Of a stretch of DNA of 12,200 nucleotides, positions 6,143-12,200 are shown piece by piece (position 1 is the first letter of the stretch; every line of letters starts with the position of its first letter). The notes below the pieces were generated by a model. That model was not told the DNA's origin, searched no databases, and saw nothing but the letters and a program-made list of their open reading frames with translations. Where the stretch lies: contig CAIXSE010000879.1 of NCBI GenBank assembly GCA_903921965.1, positions 1-12,200 of the forward strand. The letters are read 5' to 3'. The DNA comes from an uncultured Thermoleophilia bacterium. GTDB lineage: Bacteria; Actinomycetota; Thermoleophilia; UBA2241. The translations under genes were made by a program, and so were the position numbers.

Positions 6143-7033
6143 TCACCAGCGCGCCGAGAGCTCAGGTACGCGGCGCACCATGCCGTCGGCGACGAGGAAG
6201 ACGAAGAGGGCCGCGCACACGAGATCGGCGGTGGTCCCCGGGTTGCGGGGGTGGGACGGGTCGCGCAGCTTGGCGTCGAACACGCGCAGGCTCGCACGGC
6301 CGGCTTCGCCGCCCGTGCCTCCGGCGGCGAGCACCGCGGCCGCACCTCGCGACACCTCCTCCGCGGCGCGCCGTCCGTGTTTGCGTTCGATCAGCGTGTC
6401 GGGGACCTCGGCGAGGATGCGCAAGAAGGCGGAGACCACGGCGTCCGACAAGCGCGCGCCCGCCGCCCACGACTCCCGCAGCACGGGGTGACCCAGCGAG
6501 AACGTCACCTCGAACGCGGTGCAGTATTCGCGCGCGACCGAGTCGCGGTCGCGCGCCAGTTCCATAGCCTGACGCAAGGTGAGGTCGGGCTCGGCCTCGG
6601 CCACGTCGTGCTCGCGCACGTGCCCCATGCCCGCGGGCCCGGCCAGCCTGATGGCCGTGTAGGCGTCGCGCGCGTCCGCGCGCGTGAGCTCATCGAGCAC
6701 GCCGGAGAGCGCCCGGCGGAGCCGCGGCGGGTCGTCCGCCCGCGCGGCAGCCTTCGCGAGCGGCGCGAGCAGCAGCACGATGCCGAGATTCGTGTTCGTG
6801 GTGACCAGACGGCGCGTGTCCGACACCGCGCGCAGCACCGTGCGCCCCACGGGAGCACCCCCGGCTTCCGCGAACGCGGGACCGACGGCCACGGCGCTGG
6901 CCACGAAGTCGGCGTACGAAGCGTCCGCGAACGAGGCCGCCGGCGACACGTTGCCGGGCTTCTCCGCGGTCGCCTCGTACAGGCACGCCAGTTGCGCCGC
7001 CCACCCGAGTGCCGCGGCGTCCGGCCCGGTCAC
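6143..7033 (-). CDS. CitG-like triphosphoribosyl-dephospho-CoA synthase family protein
   Basis: This 296-residue protein is of the CitG/MdcB fold (PF01874). Motifs seen are YEATAEKPGNVSP (19-31, matching the family E-x-KPG-V signature), TTNTNLGIVLLLAPLAKA (78-95), FSLGHP (178-183) and DPSHPRNPGTTADLVCAALF (258-277). CitG itself uses ATP and dephospho-CoA to make the alpha-ribosyl prosthetic-group precursor of citrate lyase. No citrate or malonate lyase genes are present, and this subfamily is found in H4MPT clusters. A role in forming the alpha-ribosyl linkage of H4MPT is attractive but purely inferred. The GTG at 7033 overlaps the stop of the upstream RimK-like gene in a GTGA, so it is translationally coupled. 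It is the last gene of the minus-strand operon. Confidence 0.78.
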   Translation of the reverse strand: MTGPDAAALGWAAQLACLYEATAEKPGNVSPAASFADASYADFVASAVAVGPAFAEAGGAPVGRTVLRAVSDTRRLVTTNTNLGIVLLLAPLAKAAARADDPPRLRRALSGVLDELTRADARDAYTAIRLAGPAGMGHVREHDVAEAEPDLTLRQAMELARDRDSVAREYCTAFEVTFSLGHPVLRESWAAGARLSDAVVSAFLRILAEVPDTLIERKHGRRAAEEVSRGAAAVLAAGGTGGEAGRASLRVFDAKLRDPSHPRNPGTTADLVCAALFVFLVADGMVRRVPELSARW

Positions 7034-7899
7034 GAGCGCTCCAGCACGTGGTCGACCAGCGCCCGGGCGGCATCGAAGCCCGTCGCCGCCTTCAGCTCGC
7101 GCCAGCCCGGGATCGTGTTCACCTCCACGACCGACATGCCGCCGTCTTCGCAGGGCAGCAGGTCCACGCCGGCATGCTCGGCGCCCATGGCCCGCGCCGC
7201 GCGCACGCTCAACTCCTCGATCTCGGGCGTGAGCGCGCACGGCTCCCCGCGGGCGCCCTGCGCCGCGTTCGTCTTCCAGTGCGTGCCGCGCCGGAGCATG
7301 GCGGCCGCGACGCGGCCGCCGATCACGAAGGCGCGTACGTCCTCGTGGCCGTGCGGCACGAACTCCTGGATGCAGAAGATGTACCGGCCCAGCTCCAGCG
7401 CGCGCAGGGCGCGGTAGGCGGTGTCGGGGTCCGACACGCGCACCATGCCGCGCCCCTCCGACCCGAAGAGCGGCTTGACGACCACGTCACCACCGAGCTC
7501 CTCCACGGCCGCCAGGGCATCCTCGAAACGCTCGCAGACGACCGTCCGCGGCGTGCGCAGCCCGGCGTCCTCGAGCAGCGCGGCGGCGTAGTACTTGTCC
7601 ACGCCGCGCTCGATGGCGTAGGCCGAGTTCACGACGCGCACCCCCGCGGCCTCCAGCACGCGCAGCGCATCCATGCGGTAGACGACCTGCTCCAGCGACC
7701 CGGCCGGGACTGCGCGCACGAACACCACGTCCTGCTCGTCGAGCGCCGTGCCGTTCACCGAGAGGCGTGCGCCGCCGGCGATCCGCGCCGTGAGCCGCGT
7801 GACGGGTACGCACTCCGCTGCCACGCCTCGCCGTGTCAGCGCCGCGGCGAGACTCTCCGTGTGCCACCCGCCCTTCTGCCCGAGGATGACCGCCTTCAA
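7030..7899 (-). CDS. RimK/MptN-like ATP-grasp glutamate ligase
   Basis: This 289-residue ATP-grasp enzyme is of the RimK family. Evidence: ERGVDKYYAAALLEDAG (97-113, K102), VVVKPLFGSEGRGMVRV (139-155, K142), IQEFVPHGHEDVRAFVIGG (177-195), a substrate loop WKTNAAQGARGEPCAL (208-223), and AGVDLL...VVEVNTIPGWRELKAATG (243-274), with E259 and N261 as metal ligands. Relatives include RimK (glutamylates ribosomal protein S6), CofF, and MptN, which adds glutamate to H4MPT in methanogens. In this operon it should glutamylate dephospho-H4MPT or build the polyglutamate tail known on bacterial methylofuran; sequence cannot decide which. The start is TTG 7899, overlapping the mch stop in a TTGA with no clear Shine-Dalgarno, so coupled re-initiation is likely. 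Confidence 0.82.
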   Translation of the reverse strand: MKAVILGQKGGWHTESLAAALTRRGVAAECVPVTRLTARIAGGARLSVNGTALDEQDVVFVRAVPAGSLEQVVYRMDALRVLEAAGVRVVNSAYAIERGVDKYYAAALLEDAGLRTPRTVVCERFEDALAAVEELGGDVVVKPLFGSEGRGMVRVSDPDTAYRALRALELGRYIFCIQEFVPHGHEDVRAFVIGGRVAAAMLRRGTHWKTNAAQGARGEPCALTPEIEELSVRAARAMGAEHAGVDLLPCEDGGMSVVEVNTIPGWRELKAATGFDAARALVDHVLERS

Positions 7900-8858
7900 G
7901 ACAGCAGCGTCGCGCCCACCAGGTCCGGCGCCACGCCCCCGGCCTTGAAGGTCCGTCCGCTGCGCGTGTTCGTCAGCGTCACCTCGGCAGGGCTGAACAG
8001 CAGCGGGTCGATCTTGTAGAAGTCCCCGTCGTAGCGACGGAACAACTCGGCGAAGGAGGCGCCATAGTCGCGCGACCCACAGGACGGCAGCCTGGGGACG
8101 ACCTCCTCGAGCACGGCGTCGTCGCAGTCGACCGTGTACCAGGCGCGGCCCCCGTACAGGACGGCGTCGTTGGTGCGTCCGATGGCGGCGAGGTCGTCGC
8201 CCGCCACGGGAGCGAGCGGGCAGGTACCGAACCCCGCCCGCACCGCGCCCAGGCCGAAGCCGATCTCGTGCATCTTGTGCAGGCCCGTCTCCACGACGCG
8301 GGCGGCCACCTGGACCGACCCCACGATGCTGGCGGTGGGGGCCACCACGAGGCTCACCGCCGGCGGCGCCACGCCGCACCTCTGCGCGACGTAGCGAGCC
8401 ACCTCGTCGGGCGGGAGATCGCGCGCCTCGAGGGCCAGGACCGCCACGGAAGCACTCTCCTCCACCTCGAGGTCGTCGAAGAGGGGCTCGCGGCGGTGCA
8501 GCGCCCGGGCCGGACCGGAGCCCATGGCGAAGTACTTCCTGCCCTCGTCGCCCACCGGCACGTTGACCGCCCAGCCGGCGTACTGCGCCGCCATGCAGGC
8601 GAGCACGGGCCGGCTCACCGAGACGGCGACCCCGGGCAGCACCAGGTCGCCGAGGTGAAGCTCCTGGAACTGGACGTGCCCCAGCCCGCCGAGGCAGACC
8701 TCGGCGAACAGACGCCCCGCCGCCAGCGACCCGGCCACGTGCACGCCCGCGTCGACGACGAGGGCGCCGCACTCGAGGCGGCTGCTCGCCGTCTCCAGGC
8801 GGGCCTCTTCGGCGGCGAGCTCGTCGACGAGCCCGGCCGCCAGTTCATTCAGACTCAT
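7896..8858 (-). CDS. mch: Methenyltetrahydromethanopterin cyclohydrolase
   Basis: Mch (EC 3.5.4.27) interconverts methenyl-H4MPT and 5-formyl-H4MPT. The 320 residues match the usual length. Family segments are CLGGLGHVQF (55-64), WAVNVPVGDEGRKYFAMGSG (96-115), VVAPTASIVGSVQVAARVVE (171-190), the HKMHEIGFGL motif (194-203), APVAGDDLAAIGRTNDAVLYGG (216-237) and DFYKIDPLLFSPAEVTLTN (279-297). The ATG at 8858 overlaps the fhcC stop by 14 nt. The only purine-rich site (GGGGTGAG) is too far upstream to be ideal, which again suggests translational coupling. In the oxidative direction it feeds the FhcD/FhcC complex encoded just upstream. No defects were seen. Confidence 0.95.
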   Translation of the reverse strand: MSLNELAAGLVDELAAEEARLETASSRLECGALVVDAGVHVAGSLAAGRLFAEVCLGGLGHVQFQELHLGDLVLPGVAVSVSRPVLACMAAQYAGWAVNVPVGDEGRKYFAMGSGPARALHRREPLFDDLEVEESASVAVLALEARDLPPDEVARYVAQRCGVAPPAVSLVVAPTASIVGSVQVAARVVETGLHKMHEIGFGLGAVRAGFGTCPLAPVAGDDLAAIGRTNDAVLYGGRAWYTVDCDDAVLEEVVPRLPSCGSRDYGASFAELFRRYDGDFYKIDPLLFSPAEVTLTNTRSGRTFKAGGVAPDLVGATLLS

Positions 8859-9702
8859 CGCGGACAAGGATCTCACCCCTTCCGGCCACATCGCCGTCTC
8901 CCATGTACCGCCGGAACACGCCTTCGGCCACCGCGGCCGCTCCCAGCAGTCCCCACTCCGCCAGCCTCGTCGCGTAGTACCGCAAGAAGACCGGCCGGTA
9001 CGTGCTGCAGTAGGCGAAGCCGGCCGAGACGCCGGCGACGCCGCCCAGCGCCACGATGCTTCCGCGCCGCATGCCTCTTCCCGCGTCGCCACCCAGACCG
9101 CCGGCCACGACGAGGGTGCCGCCGTCCATGCCGGCGCCGGCGAACTCACCGGCGCCGCCGAGCACCACCATGAGGCCGCGCCGCATGGAGGTGGCGCACT
9201 CGCGGCCCACACTCCCCTGCACCAGGATCAGGCCGCCGCTGGCGCCGTGCCGCTCGCCGGTGTGCGCGGCGCCGACGAAGGCCGCCCCGTCGCCATCGAC
9301 GACGATGCGCCCGCCGGCGATGTGCGCGCCGAGCCAGTCGCCGGCGCTGCCCTGCACCCGGATCTCGCCGCCCTTCATGCCGGCGCCGGTGTGCGGCCCC
9401 ACGTCGCCCGTGACCAGGACCTCCCCCCTCGTCATGCCGCGCCCGATGTTCCGCACCGCGGCGACGTCCCCGTCCACCACGATGCTCTCGGGGGCGACCC
9501 CCTCCACGTCGAAGAGGTCGCCGAGCGTCACCTCCTCGCGCCCGTACGCCGCCGGCAGCGACGCGATCTCGCGGGCGCCCAGCCCCAGGAAGCGGTCGGG
9601 GCTGATGCTCGATCCATCCACCGGCACGGCGCTCGACTCGCGCCGCGTGAGCACCATTCCCAGCCGCTCGTACATGCTCGCCGCGCACGAAAGACAGCCC
9701 AA
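8845..9702 (-). CDS. fhcC: Formyltransferase/hydrolase complex subunit C
   Basis: FhcC is the bacterial counterpart of formylmethanofuran dehydrogenase subunit C, the scaffold of the Fhc complex that hydrolyses formyl-methanofuran to formate. The 285 residues hold an N-terminal segment (about 17-70, ending VTLGDLFDVEG) and a right-handed beta-helix built from 19-20-residue glycine repeats such as GRGMTRGEVLVTGD, GAGMKGGEIRVQGS and GAHIAGGRIVVDGD (about 80-225). A C-terminal tail YCSTYRPVFLRYYATRL...RGEILV resembles bacterial FhcC. A very strong GGGGAGGAG (9709-9717) stands 6 nt before TTG 9702. ATG 9657 is an alternative that would remove a 15-residue N-terminus containing CLSC. It lies 35 nt after fhcD and overlaps mch by 14 nt. 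FhcA and FhcB are not in the window. Confidence 0.9.
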   Translation of the reverse strand: MGCLSCAASMYERLGMVLTRRESSAVPVDGSSISPDRFLGLGAREIASLPAAYGREEVTLGDLFDVEGVAPESIVVDGDVAAVRNIGRGMTRGEVLVTGDVGPHTGAGMKGGEIRVQGSAGDWLGAHIAGGRIVVDGDGAAFVGAAHTGERHGASGGLILVQGSVGRECATSMRRGLMVVLGGAGEFAGAGMDGGTLVVAGGLGGDAGRGMRRGSIVALGGVAGVSAGFAYCSTYRPVFLRYYATRLAEWGLLGAAAVAEGVFRRYMGDGDVAGRGEILVRDESE

Positions 9703-9708
9703 CGCGAG

Positions 9709-9717
9709 CTCCTCCCC
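9709..9717 (-). promoter_or_regulatory. Shine-Dalgarno site deciding the fhcC start
   Basis: On the minus strand GGGGAGGAG is followed by CTCGCG and TTG at 9702. The alternative ATG at 9657 has only GGGA directly abutting it, so the TTG start is favoured. Confidence 0.6.
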
Positions 9718-9737
9718 TCTCGGACGCCGTCGGCTCC

Positions 9738-10625
9738 TCAGCCCGCGAGGAGCTCCCGCAAGTGGAACTTGTACTGGCCCAGGGTCCCGCCGTAGTTGCC
9801 CGCGGTGATGCGGGTGATACCCGGACGGCAGGCCGCCCTGATGCCACGCCGCATCGCCTCGCGCATCGCCTGTTCACCGAAGCCGTCGAGGACGAGCTCC
9901 AGCACCGCGTTCTCCCCTTCGCGCAGCCCGGTGTCGGGGACGAGAGCGCGGACGGTGGGACAGAAGGGAGTGTTGCTCGAGACGTGCTGGCCGGCGTAGC
10001 GGGAGGACGTCTTGCTGCCGCTGCGCACGATGCCCCCGGGGAACGGCAGGATCACGCCCGCGACCGGCCGAATGGCGTCGACGGCCGCCTCGGCGGCGGC
10101 CAGCGTCACGTCCAGGTCCTCACCGATGACGAAGAAGTTGCCGCCGCCGATGCCCTTGGCCACGCCGAAGGTCTCCTCCACCACGAACTCGCCATCCATG
10201 ACCGGGACGCGCCACAGGCGGTGTCCCGCCAGGAGCTTGCTGCCCTGATAGCCGTCGCCGAAGTAGCGCAGCTTGCCGCCCACCTTGACCTTCTCGGGAC
10301 CGCCGAGCCCGTCGTAGCAGGCCGAGGTGGCCGACGTCATGACCGCCTGGCCCACGCGCGTGAGCAGCTGGGACTCCATGCTCGCACGCGACGTGGTGAA
10401 GAAGAGGGCGGCCACGCCGGGCCGGCCGTCCGGTGCGACCTCGTCGCCGAGCTCGTTGACCCCCGCCTCACAGCCGCAGCCGATGATGGACGTGGCGAGT
10501 CCCGTCGCGGCGCCGGCGGCGATCCGCGCCCACCGCTCGTTCTCGGCGGTGATGATGAGCCGAGCACCCCACATGCCGAACGCCTCGGCGAACGTGTCCT
10601 CGATGAGCACTCCGTCAATCTGCAC
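9738..10625 (-). CDS. fhcD: Formylmethanofuran:H4MPT formyltransferase
   Basis: FhcD/Ftr (EC 2.3.1.101) moves the formyl group between H4MPT and methanofuran. The 295 residues fit the family (about 295-300). Strong family blocks are IDGVLIEDTFAEAFGMWGAR (3-22), TSIIGCGCEAG (45-55), TPDGRPG-like APDGRPGV (64-71), LRYFGDGYQGSKLLAGHRLW (119-138), PVMDGEFVVEETFGV (141-155), GIGGGNFFV (158-166), VILPFPGGIVRSGSKTSSRY (191-210) and ITAGNYGGTLGQYKFHLREL (273-292). GTG 10625 is set by GAGGAGGT (10632-10639) at 6 nt and overlaps the stop of the DUF1464 gene by 11 nt. The order fhcD-fhcC is the one seen in methylotrophs, but the fhcB-fhcA pair that usually precedes it is replaced by other genes. Confidence 0.96.
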   Translation of the reverse strand: MQIDGVLIEDTFAEAFGMWGARLIITAENERWARIAAGAATGLATSIIGCGCEAGVNELGDEVAPDGRPGVAALFFTTSRASMESQLLTRVGQAVMTSATSACYDGLGGPEKVKVGGKLRYFGDGYQGSKLLAGHRLWRVPVMDGEFVVEETFGVAKGIGGGNFFVIGEDLDVTLAAAEAAVDAIRPVAGVILPFPGGIVRSGSKTSSRYAGQHVSSNTPFCPTVRALVPDTGLREGENAVLELVLDGFGEQAMREAMRRGIRAACRPGITRITAGNYGGTLGQYKFHLRELLAG

Positions 10626-11766
10626 GAGGTGACCTCCTCTCCCAGAACGGCGCCGGCCCGGGCTCGTCCGCCCGAAAGCGCCGCCGTACCTCATCCATGC
10701 CGTCCACGACCACGTGGTCGAGGACCGTGCCGCCGGCAGCGCGCAGCCTCATGGCGGCGACCAGCCCGGCCGGCTCGCCGCCGAGGAGCCCCTGCGCGAT
10801 GAGGGCCGCTCCCTGCGCGGCCTCTTTGGCCTGTACAGCGAGCCCCCGGACCCGGCACACCGGAGCGACGCAGTCGAGCCGCTCCGCCACGCGCTCCTCG
10901 ATCCAGCGCACGCGGCACAGCCGCCCCGAGAGGAGCACCTCACGCGGCGGCGCCACCGTGGCCAGAGCCGCCACCTGCTTGGCGACGCCTTCGAAGAAGG
11001 CCTCCCAGGCGTCCGCGGCGCGGCGGTCGCCGGCCGCGGCGGCGGCCAGCTCTTCGGGCGTCGCGCCGGGCGCGCCGGCGGCGGCCGCGACGCCTCCGCC
11101 GGCCAGGCGGCCCTTGCCGACGCCGCCGAGCAGGCAGGCCACCTCGCCGTCAAGGGCGCCGGCGGCGCCGAAGCCCATGGCGCCGGACGTCCCCCCGGCG
11201 CCGTCGACGACGGCGCCGTCACACACCGCGAGCACCGCGGTGAAGGCGCCGCCCAGCTCGACGAACACGAACGACGTCTCGTCGTACCCGACGCCGAGCC
11301 GCCGCGCCTGGTCCCACACGCCCAGGGCTGCGGCGCACACCTTGTCCGCGGTGCCCATGTCCACGCGGTTCACCTTGCGGTGCGCCGGCACCGTGGGCAG
11401 CTGTACCACCGAAGGCGCGAAGCACACGGGCAGGCCGCTCGCGGCGAGAGCGCGCACCAGGCGGCCCATGCCGGCGATGATGGTGTCGGCGTCGTCGTGC
11501 CGCGCGTCCGCGAGCACCATGAGGCCGACCTCGCGCGGCCCCACGTCGGCCGCCGCCGTCCACGGCAGGCCGTACCCCGACGGACCGACGACGAGGTCCA
11601 GCGGCCCGGCCTCCTGCAAGGCCCGGACCAGCGGGCCCGGGTCGACGCCGAGACCCGGCGTGGCGAAGCTCCGGTCGAGGAACACACGCCCGCCCTCGAG
11701 GCCGCACAGGTCGAAGCTGACGGTGCCGGGGTCGACGCCCACGACGCGCGGGGAGCCGGCGCTCAC
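10615..11766 (-). CDS. DUF1464 family ASKHA-fold protein
   Basis: This 383-residue protein matches DUF1464 (COG2441, formerly 'predicted butyrate kinase'), a family I know mainly from archaea. Landmarks are VVGVDPGTVSFDLCGLEGG (8-26, phosphate loop), VVGPSGYGLP (59-68), QLPTVPAHRKVNRVDMGTAD (122-141), ETSFVFVELGGAFTAVLAV (163-181, second phosphate loop), DGAGGTSGAMGFG (188-200) and REVLLSGRL (275-283, adenosine motif). The fold suggests an ATP-dependent kinase or carbamoyl/acyl transferase, but no reaction is proven and butyrate kinase has no contextual support. It is sandwiched between a DHPS-like gene and fhcD with overlaps of 4 nt (GTGA) and 11 nt, implying a role in H4MPT or methanofuran metabolism. 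GTG 11766 follows GGGGGAG at 5 nt. Confidence 0.82.
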   Translation of the reverse strand: MSAGSPRVVGVDPGTVSFDLCGLEGGRVFLDRSFATPGLGVDPGPLVRALQEAGPLDLVVGPSGYGLPWTAAADVGPREVGLMVLADARHDDADTIIAGMGRLVRALAASGLPVCFAPSVVQLPTVPAHRKVNRVDMGTADKVCAAALGVWDQARRLGVGYDETSFVFVELGGAFTAVLAVCDGAVVDGAGGTSGAMGFGAAGALDGEVACLLGGVGKGRLAGGGVAAAAGAPGATPEELAAAAAGDRRAADAWEAFFEGVAKQVAALATVAPPREVLLSGRLCRVRWIEERVAERLDCVAPVCRVRGLAVQAKEAAQGAALIAQGLLGGEPAGLVAAMRLRAAGGTVLDHVVVDGMDEVRRRFRADEPGPAPFWERRSPRAD

Positions 11767-12200
11767 GACTGCTCCCCCTCGCCGTCGAGGTAGCCCCAGC
11801 GGAGCGGCGACTCCTGCGTGTACTTCTTGCCGAGGCGCACCGCGAGCGCCGCCCGCTCCAGCTCGCGTCCGAGGTAGAAGGCGTGCCCGGGGTCGGTCAC
11901 GCCGAGCTGCGCGAACAGCTCGCCGGCGTCGGTGCCCTTGAGGAACACCTCGCGGTTGAACACGTAGACGGCCCCGCGATCGGCGAAGATGCGCAGGTTG
12001 GCGTCCTTGATCTTGTGCTGCATCTCGCGCAGCTCGTCTTCGGTGTACACGTCGAACGGGGGGTCCTTGAGCACGACCAGGCGGTCGTCGACGGACTTGG
12101 GAGGGACGCCGCTGCGGCGCGCGTAGAACATGAGCCTGCGCGCCAGGTCGAGCTCCCGGACCGACCCTCGTGCCCACGAGATCACCTCGGTGGTGAGCAC
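11763..12200 (-). CDS. Dihydropteroate synthase-like protein, C-terminal part (partial)
   Basis: The 145 visible residues run to the right edge of the window, and the reading frame is open there, so the N-terminal part is missing. The sequence resembles the C-terminus of the large DHPS-like proteins of H4MPT clusters in methanogens and methylotrophs. Recognised segments are TTEVISWARGSVRELDLARR (3-22), a LVVLKDPPFDVYTEDELREMQ stretch (41-61), and the C-terminal HAFYLGRELERAALAVRLGK (105-124) followed by KYTQESPLRWGYL. In the pathway this protein is thought to couple the pterin to the aminobenzene-ribitol moiety, as DHPS does for p-aminobenzoate in folate synthesis; this is inferred from homology. 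A GTG happens to sit at the very edge, but it should not be taken as the start. The stop overlaps the DUF1464 start in a GTGA. Confidence 0.72.
   Translation of the reverse strand: MLTTEVISWARGSVRELDLARRLMFYARRSGVPPKSVDDRLVVLKDPPFDVYTEDELREMQHKIKDANLRIFADRGAVYVFNREVFLKGTDAGELFAQLGVTDPGHAFYLGRELERAALAVRLGKKYTQESPLRWGYLDGEGEQS

Noticed and set aside
6143..7033. Citrate or malonate lyase accessory CitG/MdcB
   Set aside because: No lyase subunits, acyl-carrier protein or CitX/MdcG genes are present; the gene is coupled to H4MPT genes.
4373..7417. Very long plus-strand open frame opposite mfnD, the CitG-like and RimK-like genes
   Set aside because: It is a GC-rich antisense shadow: the translation is arginine/histidine/proline-rich low complexity with no family motifs, while the opposite strands carry clear conserved enzymes.
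10615..11766. Butyrate kinase
   Set aside because: The label is an old prediction for the family; no butyrate pathway genes are nearby and the context is C1 metabolism.
1..12200. CRISPR arrays, tRNA/rRNA genes, insertion sequences
   Set aside because: No spaced direct repeats, no tRNA-like cloverleaf, no transposase motifs or terminal inverted repeats were found by reading. The glycine-rich repeats in 9000-9460 are the beta-helix coding repeats of fhcC.

Overview
The window comes from a very GC-rich bacterium. The GC content looks to be about 70% or more by eye, GTG and TTG start codons are frequent, and Shine-Dalgarno sites are strong. It carries an almost uninterrupted cluster for the archaeal-type cofactors methanofuran (bacterial 'methylofuran') and tetrahydromethanopterin (H4MPT), which are used for formaldehyde/formate-level C1 transfer. 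FhcC and FhcD are of the bacterial formyltransferase/hydrolase type, so I read this as a bacterium with an H4MPT C1 branch. The exact lineage cannot be fixed from sequence alone; an actinobacterial or other high-GC, non-model group is possible.

Layout. (1) Positions 14-693 hold a vapBC toxin-antitoxin pair with a perfect inverted-repeat operator directly in front of it. (2) Positions 779-1852 (minus) encode an archaeal-type predicted nucleotidyltransferase, divergent from mfnB. (3) Positions 1978-5401 are a methanofuran biosynthesis block. mfnB is on the plus strand; mfnD, mfnF and mfnE form an overlapping minus-strand operon that converges on mfnB with a 26-nt overlap. (4) Positions 5400-6137 (plus) hold a HisA/HisF-like TIM-barrel gene whose ATG overlaps the divergent mfnD ATG. 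(5) Positions 6143-12200 (minus) are a tightly packed operon read from the right edge: the C-terminus of an H4MPT dihydropteroate-synthase-like protein, a DUF1464 ASKHA-fold protein, fhcD (formyltransferase), fhcC, mch (methenyl-H4MPT cyclohydrolase), a RimK/MptN-like ATP-grasp ligase and a CitG-like protein. Most junctions overlap by 4-14 nt; only fhcD-fhcC has a gap (35 nt).

How the genes work together. MfnB makes the phosphorylated furan precursor, MfnE diphosphorylates the aminated form, MfnD joins glutamate to tyramine or tyrosine, and MfnF couples the two halves into the methanofuran core. Mch, FhcD and FhcC are the catalytic steps that take methenyl-H4MPT through formyl-H4MPT and formyl-methanofuran towards formate. 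The partner subunits FhcA and FhcB, and mfnA/mfnC-type functions, are not in the window. The DHPS-like and RimK-like proteins are expected in pterin assembly or glutamylation. Four genes have no assigned step and are the most interesting targets: the nucleotidyltransferase, the HisA-like protein, the CitG-like protein and the DUF1464 protein.

No tRNA, rRNA, CRISPR array, insertion sequence or phage gene was seen, and no gene-free stretch exceeds 130 nt.
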